A DNA stretch of 64,000 nucleotides from Bog-756 sp963699085 (GCA_963699085.1 CAVOTH010000002.1:1-64000); one strand, 5' to 3'. Positions 18,001 through 27,748 are shown, numbered from the stretch's first letter. Numbers and translations are program-made. Notes: generated by a model from the letters alone, not told the origin.

Positions 18001-19039
18001 CCCCTTCGGAGAGGGCGCCCCCGACATACCGCTCGGAGCCTCGGAACTGGGCGGTACTGGTGTGCAGTCCCATCCGCACGCGGACGTTCGGCAGCTCCGC
18101 CGCGAGTGCTCGTTGCGCAGCTACGGCAGCGCACAGGGCATCGTCCGCGCTGGTGAAGGTGCTGATCACGGTGGCGCCTTCGCCCTGTGCGAGTGGGCGA
18201 ATACCGCCCGAGTCGCTGATCACGCGGTCCAGCACCGCATAGTGGGTGGCGACGTCCGTCTCTCGGGACTCCGACGGGACCTCAGTCGGATACGTCTCGA
18301 GCGCGGTCAGGAGGAACGTGACCGTTCCCCAATCGTTCGTTGGTCCCGCTCGGGCGATCGACTGCTCGAGCGACACGATGATTCCTGCGGGCTCGGTGCC
18401 GGTCTCCTCGATCAGGTGGTTCCGGTAATCCTGGAACACCCGCAACGCCTCCGCCCGCCGCCCGGATCCCGCCAGGGCACGCATGAGAATGATCCGGGGA
18501 CGGTCCCTGAGGGGGTGCTGGCCGATCAGCACTTCGAGGTGCTGGATGGCCTCGGCCCATTTCTCATCTGCGATCAGTAACTCGGCCAGGTCCTCGGTGG
18601 CCGTGGCCCGGGCTTCGGACAACCGCCTCGCCTCGGCGATGGCCCACGGCTCGTGGGCAAACTCGGCATAGGCGTCACCTCGCCAAAGCCCCAGCGCCGC
18701 CCATAGCGATGCGCTCGCATCTCCATTCGTCGGAGCCGATCGGGCGGTTGCAACGAGTGACTCGAACTCGCGCACGTCCATCCGATCCGCCCGTAGTAGA
18801 TACCCGGGAGGGGCCGTGACCAGAACATCTTCACCCAGTTGACGTCGGAGTCGGCTCACCGCCGTGCGAAGTGCGCCCGGCGACAACCGGAGGCAATCGG
18901 CGAGGAAATCGGCCGACCGCGGAGTGCCCACCCCGAGGACCAGCAGACTGACCAGACGGCGCTGGGGGGCACTGGCGAGTCGGACCGGGCGTCCGCGCGC
19001 GTCGAGAACCTCGAGTGGACCGAGGACCCCGAATTCCAT
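15005..19039 (-). CDS. BTAD (AfsR/SARP-type) regulator with pseudo-cyclase, AAA and TPR domains
   Basis: A 1344-residue regulator. Residues 1-90 are an OmpR-like winged helix (FGVLGPLEVLDARGR), residues 95-240 a bacterial transcriptional activation domain (WRGDAYAEF, ending ETGTEPAGI). Then comes a class III nucleotide cyclase-like domain (VTFLLTALE to VRMGLHTSTAQ, YVGGALSEGERL). Its first catalytic motif reads LTALE where active enzymes have FTDIE, so the metal-binding Asp is lost. A P-loop ATPase follows (GEPGVGKTTVL, VLAFDDLQWADP), then TPR-like helices. The start is the ATG at 19039, with GGAGGT 9 bases upstream. It is divergent from a large secreted protein gene, a plausible target. Confidence 0.85.
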   Translation of the reverse strand: MEFGVLGPLEVLDARGRPVRLASAPQRRLVSLLVLGVGTPRSADFLADCLRLSPGALRTAVSRLRRQLGEDVLVTAPPGYLLRADRMDVREFESLVATARSAPTNGDASASLWAALGLWRGDAYAEFAHEPWAIAEARRLSEARATATEDLAELLIADEKWAEAIQHLEVLIGQHPLRDRPRIILMRALAGSGRRAEALRVFQDYRNHLIEETGTEPAGIIVSLEQSIARAGPTNDWGTVTFLLTALETYPTEVPSESRETDVATHYAVLDRVISDSGGIRPLAQGEGATVISTFTSADDALCAAVAAQRALAAELPNVRVRMGLHTSTAQFRGSERYVGGALSEGERLRDLGHGGQILVSKAAVEALDPERPHGYQLVEAGIATLRPSGMTESVWHVVASGLRSTFPPLLHRGPLVLPAALRSEPVTVVVGRDKELAALERAADRVTQGEGPEVALISGEPGVGKTTVLAEAARRASARGACVLYGHCEEDLAAPYQLFAEALGGLARWPDSDRSRPELARIREWERLVAPRSHESDAATTTSVDAEEARHRLFASVVDVLGSLAEDRPLVLAFDDLQWADPSSMQLLCHLVRSRHAKGVLVLATCRSTDRALSDPLTAALANLHRVVNVVRVDLEGLKLPGVESLMTAATGQSLDPESRGVAHDIWKETDGNPLFVREMVRHLVETGRVGTRLNGRQFNQDHSTEILLPSSLREVILARVGRLDSAVHAILSVASVIGHEFDLDVLAGAAAQSPEVLIDALDAAGAAGLVQEPIDVPGTYRFTHALIQRVVYRELGRARRREIHRRVAQTLDALCVDHPESRATERARHWSLAPQPVSARQTLLALQRAGGASLAALAPDDALDLYQEALRIAGDARTPTSALSPGQLRDLTIGLGTAQCQTGRPEYRDTLLAAARAAAAEGDDERLVKAALACDRGFFSVAGSIDAEKVAILEMALNRLAPSHPARPLILANLCQELTYAGPLRRRRALAEEALELARSDGGDAIFVRVSNCVFDALRVPSELDDTLARTAEALRRAARLDDTLLYFWAAVCRHEAAANAGDIGELDRCMALAESLADALDQPTLHWVHTYHRASRALLAGDTERLEELATTAFDLGLATGQPDATTIFAGQMFVVAWHRGDAGGLIPTIERFSADNPGISFAQPLLAVSHAEGGRRTETLRFLDKAAESGFALQHDLFWTTGICAYAEAATVFGTPEHAASLFDLLEPFADQCGATGATTTGPISRYLGGLATVLGRYEEAERYFADAAVFCREAGANFYGIRTDLWWSALLLQRRAPGDRQRATSLLRSVQGAAAGAGYRAMERSAAESLALAQEADWA

Positions 19040-19193
19040 CTGGCGGTTACCTCCCCCTGCCGGATACGTACCGTTTTCCACTATGCCAGAAGTGATGCGC
19101 AGCTGTAACAGCGCCTCGTCAGGATTCAGGCAAGTGGCCGCGGACCACTCCGACATCCCCGTCGTCGAATCTCGTCATGGAAAGGGGCCGGCT

Positions 19194-22100
19194 ATGCGCC
19201 GAATTGCTCGACTGTCGATGGTCCTCTCAATCGGTGTGGTTGCGACAGTCGGCATCAGCGCAATAGGTGTTTCAGGTGGCAGAGCTGTCGCGCAGAGTTT
19301 GACCACCGCCCCCCACACGGACGTCCATCAGCATCACTACGGTGACCAGCGCCGAGCAGACGGCGAGGGCCAGACGACCGTGCCGCTGTACCAGTACGAG
19401 GCCAATACCGACGTCTGCGCCTTCGGCTGCAACCCCTACCCGCCGGCGGCGTACTGGTCGACCACGAGCGGCAACGGATCAAGCGTCCCCGGCACGCCCT
19501 ACACCATGAATGCCACCCTGCAGGCGTGGATCGCGCCCACCGCGGAACCGAACACGTATCCGCTGTTCGACTGCTATTCCGGCCTCAGCATCGCAGGATC
19601 ACCGGGCGTCACCGGATATATGAATACGTACGAGGCCGATTGCAACGGTCAGACGCGCGACTCCGTCGCCATCGACGGCTACATCTACCTGTCACCGTCA
19701 GACGTACCCCCGGGCACGACGCCGGTGAAGCTCTATCTGTGTCAGGCGCCAGAAGAGACGTATGGAAACTGGTACATGACGACCATCGATCCCAATTGCC
19801 AATACGCCCCGGGGTACTCCCAATCTCAGGTCATCGGGTACGGATTGGCCAGCTCGTTTGACTACTCGGCACCACCGCCTACCACGACGATCAACGGGTG
19901 CAGTCCCTCCGATCACCAGATCTGCACCGGCACCACGCTCCCTCCCTACGACGTCAATCAGGCCACCGTCAACTATGTGACATCGGCCGCGCAGTGCGAA
20001 GGCGGAACCTATGACGCCAGTACCGGCGCCTGTATCGCCAACTGTCAGTCGGCAAGCGCCACCCTCGGCTGTGGGCAGGCACTCGGCACCTTCGCCAACC
20101 TGCCCCCTGTTCCCCTCCCCTCCGGATCGATCTACACGCCCGAGACGTTCGGTCCCAGCGGCACGGTGGAGGCGGAGCCGACGGTCATCGTCGGGGACGC
20201 CACGGATACGGGTTCGTACTCACAGGACGAAGCCGATTTCATCTATTCGACCCTCGGAATCTGTACCGAGGACGCCGGGTTCGTGCCAGATGACTTCTTG
20301 CTCTACCACGCGCCGGCGGACATGCTGGGCCAGATCCAGGACCCGGCGTCGTACTTCGGCGTCACCGAGACGCAGCTCGAGTCCGGAGTCGTCCTGTGGG
20401 TGCCCCCGCAGTGCGAGCACTGGTATCTCGACGCACCCACCAGCTACGACACCTACTACTCCGGAGGTGGCCTCCAGTCGGTGCCGAACTCGACGATGCC
20501 CTTCCTGGCATCGTCGATGTCGAACCTGGTCAGCGCCGGTGGCCAAGCCAGTTGGGCCGGCTTCTCGGGCAGCGACTGTGGTTTGCAATCGACGGCGACC
20601 ACGTGCGACATCTCCGAACGGACTGTGGTCGCCACCATGCTGTCCTACGAGTTGGTGGAGTCGGGAGGGGACCTCGACGCGGCGATCCAGGGTGGGATCA
20701 ACGCCTACCAGGATCAAGCCACCACGCTGAGCTTCATCCAAAAGGGGTGCCCCTTGACAACCCAGTACATGGTGATCAACCCATCCGGACAGGGTGAGTC
20801 CACCGCCGCGGGGCTGCTGTCCTACATCAGCGGCGTGGGCTACTACATCGCTCACATCGAATGCATCACGATCCCCCAGGGCCCGGCGTGCCAGAGCGTA
20901 CTCACAAAGCTGTTCGGTTCCGGCGCGTCGTTCGACAACTGGATCAACTATCTGATGGATCCGGCCGGGTTCGCCCAGCAGAGCCTGTGCGACTACACCG
21001 TCGCGGTTTCCGATTCCGATCCGGTCGGATCCTTTGACAACGCCAACGATGTCGCCAAGATCGCAACCGGCGTCGATGAACAGGTCGAACAGTCCATCGA
21101 GACAATGGAAGATCCCCCGCCAACCGACTTCGGGACGATCCGCCCTTCGCATGTGACTCATGGGAAACTGGTGGCCTCGGCTTCGAGCCCCACGACCGAG
21201 CCGGTACCCCTGACCCTCGGCATGACGCTTCCGATCCAGGCTGCGGTCGATGGAAGCGCAGGGTTGGGCACCACGGGCTACCTGCAGCAGTCGACGGTCG
21301 CCGTCTCCGAAGACTCGCGGAATCCGAGCCAGACCTCGGTCGTGACGGCTCTGAACAACACCCCCGGCGCCGGGACCTATGACACGTACACGGCCACGGT
21401 GACCGGGCCTACCAAGGCGACCGGCACGGTGACGTTCACCGACAACAACGGCGTCATCTGCGAGAACATGCCGGTGGACTCGACCGGCACGGCCGTGTGC
21501 CAGGCGCAGGTGGGCAATGAAGGTACCCACACGATCGTGGCCGGCTATTCGGGGGATGGCCTCCTTCGGCCATCGGTGTCACCTGAAGGTTTGGACATTC
21601 TCGCCGGCCGACAGGACCAGACGATCGACCTGTCTCCGGTGTTCGTCCAGACGGCTGGTACCAGCGTTGGCCTCTCTGGCTACGCAACGGCGAGTTCGGG
21701 ACTGCCAGTGACCTTCAGCGTGTCGGCTGCCTCGGCCGGTGTATGCAGCGTGAGCGGCACGCAACTCTCGGCGGTGGGCTCAGGCACCTGTACCGTCCTG
21801 GCTGACCAGGGGGGTAATGAGAATTACAACGCCGCGCCCGAGGCGTCGGAGAGTTTCTCGGTGATCACCTCCTCCTTGCTCGTGACCATCAGCGGCGTCT
21901 CTTTCAGTGGACCGGGCCAGAACATCACGTTTCCCTCCGAGGTGGCGGACACCGGCCAGACCGTGTTGAACAATCTCACGGTGACCAGTAGTGACGGGGC
22001 CATGGTCACCTGTGACTCGACGGAGCTTTCACCCGGTGAGTCCACCAACTGCTTCAACACCTACGTCACGACGGCTGCCGATGTCGCCGCCGGCTCGATC

Positions 22101-23366
22101 GCGAACGTGGAGACGGCCCAAGCCTCTGGGGCGACCGACAGTGCCGGGACGACCGGGACCTTCGAGTCGTTTCCGGAACTCGCGATGGACGAGAAGACCA
22201 ACGTCCCGGACTTCACCGGCCCCGGGCAGTCCCTCGTCTTCACCTACCAGGTGTGGAATTACGGGAACGTGCCGCTCAACGACGTATCGGCCGGCGATTC
22301 ACTCGGGCTCACCTGTCCGCAGTCCACGCTGGCAATCGGGCAAACCGAGACCTGCACCGTCAGCTATACGACCACTGACGCCGATGTGGCCGCGACCGCT
22401 GTCACGGATGGCGCCCAGGCCAGCGCCACGGCGCCCGATGGCACGAATGTGGGAGCGACCTACTCGACCACCGTGCCCTACGTCGGGGTTGCTCTCACCG
22501 ATGTGCCGGATGTCGATCAGTTCGGGCTGTCAGGGTTTCCCGTCTCCTTCAACGACGAGGTGACCAATACCAGCGGCGTGACCCTGACCGGTCTGGCGGT
22601 CATCGACGAGTCAGACAGCCAGGGAGCGTCATGTCCTCAGGGCACCCTCCTGGCCGGCCAGAGCGAGACGTGTACGTATACCCACACGACCAGCGATAGC
22701 GACATCTCCACTGGAGCGGTGAACGACCGGGTGGAGGTGACGGCTTCCGCATCGCTCGCCTCAGGCTTCGCTACTCCAGTAGCTGACGCCTCGGTGTCGG
22801 TCCCGTACGTGGCACCGGATATCACTTTCACTTCGCCGGACTCCTTTGCCAGCACGCCGAAAAAGAAGGTGACCATCAAGATTTCGGTCGGGACGAAGGA
22901 CGCGACGATCATTGCCTCGAATCTTCCCAATGGCTTGACCTTCAATGACGCGAAGAACGGAAAGGCCACCATTACCGGCACGCCCAAGGTCGCTGCCGGC
23001 AGCTACCCCGTCTACCTGACGGCCGTCGATGCGGGCGGCACCGGTGAGCAGGTGCTCAATCTGGACCTGCTCGCCTTCACTTCGAAGGCCGCCGCAACAT
23101 TCACCGCCGGCAAGTCCAACAAGTTCACGGTGTCAGCCGTTGGGGGATCGCCCGGTGAGCCCGTGCGGTTTGCCCTGATCTCCGGGGCGGCGCCGCCCGG
23201 TTTGACCTTCGTCGACAACGGGAATGGCACGGCGACGCTGAGCGGCAAGCCGACGAACAAGAAGAAAAAGGTCTATGGACTGACGATCGCCCTTATGGAT
23301 GCTTACGCGCCGAACGGGTTGACAGTGACCCAGAACTTCACGCTGACGGTAGATCCGAAGGGCTAG
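19194..23366 (+). CDS. Large secreted multi-domain protein with Ig-like repeats
   Basis: A 1390-residue extracellular protein. Residues 1-34 are a signal peptide (RRIARLSMVLSIGVV, cleavage near AVAQ). Residues 35-740 are a Cys-, Tyr- and Asn-rich region I cannot assign. Then come an Ig-like domain of the group 3 type (GTVTFTDNNG, HTIVAGYSGDG), an MBG-like unit (SGLPVTFSVSAASAGVCSVSG), three repeats of a type with ETCTVSYTTTDADVA, and two C-terminal putative Ig domains (LPNGLTFNDAKNG; PPGLTFVDNGNG). Such repeats occur in adhesins and surface proteins. The ATG at 19194 has GGAAAGGGG before it. It is divergent from the BTAD regulator. Confidence 0.8.
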   Translation: MRRIARLSMVLSIGVVATVGISAIGVSGGRAVAQSLTTAPHTDVHQHHYGDQRRADGEGQTTVPLYQYEANTDVCAFGCNPYPPAAYWSTTSGNGSSVPGTPYTMNATLQAWIAPTAEPNTYPLFDCYSGLSIAGSPGVTGYMNTYEADCNGQTRDSVAIDGYIYLSPSDVPPGTTPVKLYLCQAPEETYGNWYMTTIDPNCQYAPGYSQSQVIGYGLASSFDYSAPPPTTTINGCSPSDHQICTGTTLPPYDVNQATVNYVTSAAQCEGGTYDASTGACIANCQSASATLGCGQALGTFANLPPVPLPSGSIYTPETFGPSGTVEAEPTVIVGDATDTGSYSQDEADFIYSTLGICTEDAGFVPDDFLLYHAPADMLGQIQDPASYFGVTETQLESGVVLWVPPQCEHWYLDAPTSYDTYYSGGGLQSVPNSTMPFLASSMSNLVSAGGQASWAGFSGSDCGLQSTATTCDISERTVVATMLSYELVESGGDLDAAIQGGINAYQDQATTLSFIQKGCPLTTQYMVINPSGQGESTAAGLLSYISGVGYYIAHIECITIPQGPACQSVLTKLFGSGASFDNWINYLMDPAGFAQQSLCDYTVAVSDSDPVGSFDNANDVAKIATGVDEQVEQSIETMEDPPPTDFGTIRPSHVTHGKLVASASSPTTEPVPLTLGMTLPIQAAVDGSAGLGTTGYLQQSTVAVSEDSRNPSQTSVVTALNNTPGAGTYDTYTATVTGPTKATGTVTFTDNNGVICENMPVDSTGTAVCQAQVGNEGTHTIVAGYSGDGLLRPSVSPEGLDILAGRQDQTIDLSPVFVQTAGTSVGLSGYATASSGLPVTFSVSAASAGVCSVSGTQLSAVGSGTCTVLADQGGNENYNAAPEASESFSVITSSLLVTISGVSFSGPGQNITFPSEVADTGQTVLNNLTVTSSDGAMVTCDSTELSPGESTNCFNTYVTTAADVAAGSIANVETAQASGATDSAGTTGTFESFPELAMDEKTNVPDFTGPGQSLVFTYQVWNYGNVPLNDVSAGDSLGLTCPQSTLAIGQTETCTVSYTTTDADVAATAVTDGAQASATAPDGTNVGATYSTTVPYVGVALTDVPDVDQFGLSGFPVSFNDEVTNTSGVTLTGLAVIDESDSQGASCPQGTLLAGQSETCTYTHTTSDSDISTGAVNDRVEVTASASLASGFATPVADASVSVPYVAPDITFTSPDSFASTPKKKVTIKISVGTKDATIIASNLPNGLTFNDAKNGKATITGTPKVAAGSYPVYLTAVDAGGTGEQVLNLDLLAFTSKAAATFTAGKSNKFTVSAVGGSPGEPVRFALISGAAPPGLTFVDNGNGTATLSGKPTNKKKKVYGLTIALMDAYAPNGLTVTQNFTLTVDPKG

Positions 23367-23413
23367 CGCAAGTCAGGCGACCACCTCACGCGACTAGACA
23401 TGGCCAGCAGCAG

Positions 23414-23431
23414 CCCAGATCGTCATCTGGG
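23414..23431. terminator. Hairpin between convergent genes
   Basis: CCCAGAT-CGTC-ATCTGGG, a perfect 7-bp stem with a tetraloop, lies between the stop of the secreted protein gene and the stop of the DUF202 gene. No U-tract follows, which is common at high GC. Confidence 0.45.
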
Positions 23432-23434
23432 TCG

Positions 23435-23821
23435 TCAACCACCCAGACAGATGACAGTGGCCAGAACGATGCCGAGCAACGAGATGACGATGCCAATCCC
23501 TACGATAAAGCGCAGGCTGATTCGATTTAGCCGCGAAGATCCAATGCGTTCCCGGAACACAACGTGGTGCCACACGCCTCCCAGAGCGGCGAAGCAGCCC
23601 AGTAGGGCCGAGAGGACTCCAAGGACCCGGTATGCGGACGAGGCGTTCTTCGCGACCACCGGAACGATACTTCCGAGCCCTACGGCAAGGGCATAAGAAG
23701 CGAAAGCCGTGCGATACCAGGCCAGCAGCGTTCGGTCGTCCGCCAGAGCGGTGCGTTGCCGGCTTTCAGCGGTCCTAGAAATCGGCCGCTCAACATCACC
23801 TCCCACTTCCTCCTTGGCCAT
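23435..23821 (-). CDS. DUF202 family membrane protein (YidH-like)
   Basis: A 128-residue protein with the DUF202 signature in residues 25-50 (ALADDRTLLAWYRTAFASYAL) and three membrane helices. The start chosen is the ATG at 23821, preceded by a strong AAGGAGGAGG. An in-frame ATG at 23845 would add eight residues and place that ribosome binding site inside the gene. Members of the family are inner-membrane proteins of unknown function. It is convergent with the secreted protein gene. Confidence 0.8.
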   Translation of the reverse strand: MAKEEVGGDVERPISRTAESRQRTALADDRTLLAWYRTAFASYALAVGLGSIVPVVAKNASSAYRVLGVLSALLGCFAALGGVWHHVVFRERIGSSRLNRISLRFIVGIGIVISLLGIVLATVICLGG

Positions 23822-23974
23822 TCCGGGGCCCACCTCCTCCTTCATGTCCTGCAGGCCGAGGTTGCACCGGCTGGCAAATCGCCACTGTTGGCTGAATGAG
23901 GTCGAGCAAGTACCGGCCTCATTTCCAGGTGTTCGATGAAATAGACCCCGAGGCTCTTGCGCAGTGTCGAGTCC

Positions 23975-26338
23975 TTACTGTCGGACCATCGCCACTTTGA
24001 GGAGCTCCTCGGGCGACAGAAGATGTGAATGGTCGTCGTCTCCCTGGTCGAGCTGTACCCAGTTGACCGTCCCCGTGAAGGCACTCGTCTCCGGCGTGTA
24101 GTCATCGCTCACCGAAGTGGCGTGGTCGCTGCCGAGGTCGAGGGTTTCGTCGCCCGAGAACAGCATGGGGACACTTGCCTCCTGGCGTGCCGACCCCACC
24201 GGAGTGCCGTCGACGTACAACGTGGTGTCGCCACCCTTGGCGAGTCCACCTCCGTCGTAGGTGAACTCCACTCGGATCTGGTGTGTGCCAGCAGAGAGTG
24301 GGTCGCCGCCCGCGGCCTTGACCATGGCCAGGCCCAACAGGTTGTAGCAGTGGATCGGTTTTCCGTCGAGCATGTACAGAGACCACCCACCGAACGCTCC
24401 GCCCTGAGCCACGACCACTCCGCTGGCATGATCGTCGGGCACCACGACCTCGGCGGTGATCGAGTACGACTTATTCTTGAGATTCAATACGGTGTTCTCG
24501 GTGACTCGCGACATCCCACCGAAGAAGATCTGAGACGGTCCTTTGGCCAGCTGAGGCCGACCGGCTATCTCCGAGTTGAAGCGCTCGATTCTCCGGTCAT
24601 CCAGCGGGAGGACGTTGTACTTGACGGCCTCGATCAGAAAGAGCCGCTGAAGTTCGACCAGCTTATTGGGATGTTCGCCGGAAAGGTCGTGGACCTGCGT
24701 CCAGTCGGTGGAAGTGTCGTAGAGCTCCCAGACATCGTCATCGAGGGCCGGAAGCGTTGCTCCGAAGAGCCAGGGGATGCTGTGTCGGGTGACTGCCGTC
24801 CAACCCTTGTGGTAAATGCCTCGGTTGCACACCATCTCGAAGTATTGGGTCTCCCGCCGGTCCGGCGCGTCGGCGTGGTCGAAGAGGTAGGCCATCGAGA
24901 CGCCGTGGAGAGGAAGTTGTTGGATCCCGTTGACAAAAGTCGGTTCCGGTATTCCGGCGACGTCGAGCACGGTGGATGCGACGTCGATGACATGGTGGAA
25001 TTGATTGCGGACTTCACCTTTGGCCTCAAAGCCGTTCGGCCAGTGGACGACGGTCCCGTTGCGGGTGCCACCGAAGTGCGAGGCCACCTGCTTTGTCCAC
25101 TGATAGGGAGTGCACATGGCGTTCGCCCAACCCACCGCATAGTGGTTGTAGGCGGCCGGGGTGCCGAACTCGTCGATGTGGGCGGCCATGAACTCCGGAG
25201 TTTCAAACGCGGCGGCCCCGTTGAGGGAGAGCATCTCGTTGAAGGTCCCGTTCGGCGTCCCTTCGGCGCTGGCCCCGTTATCCCCGATCATGTAGAAGAT
25301 CAGCGTGTCATCGAGAACCCCGAGCTCCTCGAGAGTGTCAATCACCCGTCCGACGTGATGGTCGACGTGTTCGAGGTAGCCGGCGTAGATCTCCATCTGA
25401 CGGGCCATGACCGGCTTCAGTGTGTCGGGGACGTCCTTCCAAGCGGCGATGTCGTCGGGACGAGGAGTGAGCTCGGCATCGGCAGGGAGCACACCAAGAT
25501 CCTTTTGTCGAGCGAAGACCTCGGCCCGCAGTGAGTCCCAACCGGCGTCGAAGCGACCCTTGTATTTGTCCGACCATTCAGCCGGGACGTGGTGGGGGGC
25601 ATGGGTGGCACCCGGAGCGAAATAAGCGAAAAAGGGCCGATCGGTCATCAACGAGCGTTGCTGGCGAATCCAGGTCACTGCCCGGTCGGCCAGGTCCTCG
25701 GACAAGTGATAGCCCTCAGCGGGGGTCTTCGGTGGTTCGATGGGGGTGGTGCCTTCGAAGAGAGCCGGGTAGTACTGGTTCGTCTCACCACCGATGAAGC
25801 CGTAGAAGTAGTCAAACCCACTCTGCGCAGGCCACTGGTCGAACGGGCCCATCGGGCTCGTCTTCCACACCGGTACTTCGTGGCACTTTCCGAATTGAGC
25901 TGTCGAGTACCCGTTGAGCTTCAATATTTGGGCTAGTGGTGCCGTGGTCTGCGGCCGGATGGAGCTGTAACCGGGCGCCGACGTGGCAACTTCGGGGATA
26001 GCTCCCATTCCGGCTGTGTGGTGGTTGCGACCAGTAAGGAGCGCTTGGCGACTCGGAGCGCAGAGCGCGGTCGTGTGGAACCGGGTGAGTCTCAATCCCT
26101 GAGCGGCCAGCCGATCGGCGGTCGGCGTATTGATAGCTCCGCCGAACGTCGACGCGGCGCCGAAGCCGATGTCGTCGAGCAGGATGATCAGTACGTTGGG
26201 CGCACCCTCCGGGGGATGTATTTCGACGATCGGGGGAAACGCAGTCTCGGGGTCCTTGGCGTCATAGGTGGTCAGACCGACGTGCTGACGATCATGCACG
26301 GGGAGCATGTACCGGTTGATGTCTTCATGCTTCGCCAT
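23975..26338 (-). CDS. Sulfatase (arylsulfatase type, CxPSR)
   Basis: A 787-residue type I sulfatase. The formylglycine motif is present (LCAPSRQALLTGRNHH), so the Cys is the residue converted to formylglycine by the FGE encoded at 39338. Metal-binding parts are visible: LLDDIGFG near the N-terminus and GDNGASAEG in the middle. The C-terminal 150 residues form a beta-rich appendage (LYVDGTPVG) as in large arylsulfatases. No signal peptide is evident, so it is probably cytoplasmic. The start is the second of two adjacent ATGs, with GGAGG just before. A TCACCC-N5-GAGTGA palindrome lies 137 bp upstream. Substrate unknown. Confidence 0.9.
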   Translation of the reverse strand: MAKHEDINRYMLPVHDRQHVGLTTYDAKDPETAFPPIVEIHPPEGAPNVLIILLDDIGFGAASTFGGAINTPTADRLAAQGLRLTRFHTTALCAPSRQALLTGRNHHTAGMGAIPEVATSAPGYSSIRPQTTAPLAQILKLNGYSTAQFGKCHEVPVWKTSPMGPFDQWPAQSGFDYFYGFIGGETNQYYPALFEGTTPIEPPKTPAEGYHLSEDLADRAVTWIRQQRSLMTDRPFFAYFAPGATHAPHHVPAEWSDKYKGRFDAGWDSLRAEVFARQKDLGVLPADAELTPRPDDIAAWKDVPDTLKPVMARQMEIYAGYLEHVDHHVGRVIDTLEELGVLDDTLIFYMIGDNGASAEGTPNGTFNEMLSLNGAAAFETPEFMAAHIDEFGTPAAYNHYAVGWANAMCTPYQWTKQVASHFGGTRNGTVVHWPNGFEAKGEVRNQFHHVIDVASTVLDVAGIPEPTFVNGIQQLPLHGVSMAYLFDHADAPDRRETQYFEMVCNRGIYHKGWTAVTRHSIPWLFGATLPALDDDVWELYDTSTDWTQVHDLSGEHPNKLVELQRLFLIEAVKYNVLPLDDRRIERFNSEIAGRPQLAKGPSQIFFGGMSRVTENTVLNLKNKSYSITAEVVVPDDHASGVVVAQGGAFGGWSLYMLDGKPIHCYNLLGLAMVKAAGGDPLSAGTHQIRVEFTYDGGGLAKGGDTTLYVDGTPVGSARQEASVPMLFSGDETLDLGSDHATSVSDDYTPETSAFTGTVNWVQLDQGDDDHSHLLSPEELLKVAMVRQ

Positions 26339-26474
26339 CATGTCCTCCAGGTCGGATCGAGAAAGCCGGGTGTACACGAGTGGGCAATTACGCCACAGTC
26401 ATTGCGCACGTACTGCTGAAAGCGGGTTGCTGGTAGATCTAGGTCCAATCTGGCACGGCGGGTTTTGCAGAGCG

Positions 26475-26491
26475 TCACCCTAAAGGAGTGA
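26475..26491. promoter_or_regulatory. Palindrome site A (TCACCC-N5-GAGTGA)
   Basis: TCACCC TAAAG GAGTGA, one mismatch from a perfect 6-5-6 palindrome, 137 bp upstream of the sulfatase start. Same consensus as sites B, C and D. Confidence 0.5.
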
Positions 26492-26518
26492 TCTTGAACA
26501 GAAGAGTGGGAGCACCCA

Positions 26519-27748
26519 CTACTCCTGCGGCCCAACGATCGGATACGTGGGTCGACGACCGGCGACCAGCCCCACCACTGCCACCAGCGCGAGCGTGATG
26601 AGGACCACGACCACCGCGACCAGCGTCGTGGGATTGCTCCACACCACCAAGATGATGAGGCCGAGCGCCAGGACGCCCCACTGGAGAATCCTGCGGTGCT
26701 CCCCACTGAATCGGCGGACCGGCCCGTCCGCCATCCGACGGGCCCCGTCGCGCTCTGTTGCCCACGCCCGAATTCGACGGTTGCCGGCCACTAAGGCTGC
26801 CAAATCCACGACGACGGCCACGGCCAAGATGATGCGCACCGCCTGACGCAGCGCTGCGGTGACCGTGTCGATCACCGCCTGATTGGCTTCCACGGACTGA
26901 CCCGGGCCCAGCCCGGAGAGGTATCGATTGCGGGCCACCGCCATCACCACCAGGATCAGCGCCATGGACAGAGCGAGCCCGGTTGCGGCACGCACGAGCC
27001 CCCGGCGTCGATGTTCGTTCAACACGACGGCGGCGGCAAAGGACAACAGGGCGATGATGGGCAGCACGACGGCAAGGTCGTTGAGCAGCTTGGTCAGCTT
27101 TTGGACCTTGGCCAGATCCGTTGACTTGAACAACACGAAGTTGAGTCCCTTGACTGCGGGGACTTTGTCGAAGACGGTGATGCCCTTGGCGTCCAGGGCC
27201 TTCTTGACGTTGACCTCCACCTGGCTCAGATCGATGGTCACCTCGCCATTGCTCGGGCTCACCGATCCTTGGCTCGAACCGGTGAGGACCTCCACGAGCT
27301 GTTTGTGGGAGGCTCGGTTCGCGGCAACCCACAACGCGTAGAACTGCTTGGACTGCACCGCCTTGAGGGCGAGCTCATTGGTGACGGACTCCAGCCCCGA
27401 AGTGATCGGGGCCGCCAGAAATCCCGCCTTGGGAGGCAGAGCGTCCTTGACCCTGGCTGCCACGTCGGTCCTGGCGATCAAATTCTCACTGACCTGTTTG
27501 GCCACTTGGGTCTGAATCGCCGGATTGCTGGCGAGCGGGGCGACGGTGTTGACGTAGGTGTCGGTATTCAGCAACTGATTCCGGGCGAACACTGTGAACA
27601 CCGATACGACCGACAGAACACAGGCCAAAACCAACAGTATCCAGGAGGAGACCCGTCTCCACCGGTGTCCCTTTTCGGACTTCTTGACCGCCGGTGCCGC
27701 TTCCCCGTATCCCGTTGCCGCACTGTCGAAGTCACGGTTGTCGGCCAT
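26519..27748 (-). CDS. Integral membrane protein, unknown function
   Basis: A 409-residue protein with one membrane helix near residues 35-55, a 170-residue extracytoplasmic region, and at least four further helices from residue 225 on. The external part has the pattern NTDTYVNTVAPLASNPAIQ, found in a family of actinobacterial membrane proteins without known function. Its ATG overlaps the stop of the GAP-family gene, so it is the last gene of the minus-strand operon that starts at 29834. I know no activity for it. Confidence 0.75.
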   Translation of the reverse strand: MADNRDFDSAATGYGEAAPAVKKSEKGHRWRRVSSWILLVLACVLSVVSVFTVFARNQLLNTDTYVNTVAPLASNPAIQTQVAKQVSENLIARTDVAARVKDALPPKAGFLAAPITSGLESVTNELALKAVQSKQFYALWVAANRASHKQLVEVLTGSSQGSVSPSNGEVTIDLSQVEVNVKKALDAKGITVFDKVPAVKGLNFVLFKSTDLAKVQKLTKLLNDLAVVLPIIALLSFAAAVVLNEHRRRGLVRAATGLALSMALILVVMAVARNRYLSGLGPGQSVEANQAVIDTVTAALRQAVRIILAVAVVVDLAALVAGNRRIRAWATERDGARRMADGPVRRFSGEHRRILQWGVLALGLIILVVWSNPTTLVAVVVVLITLALVAVVGLVAGRRPTYPIVGPQE

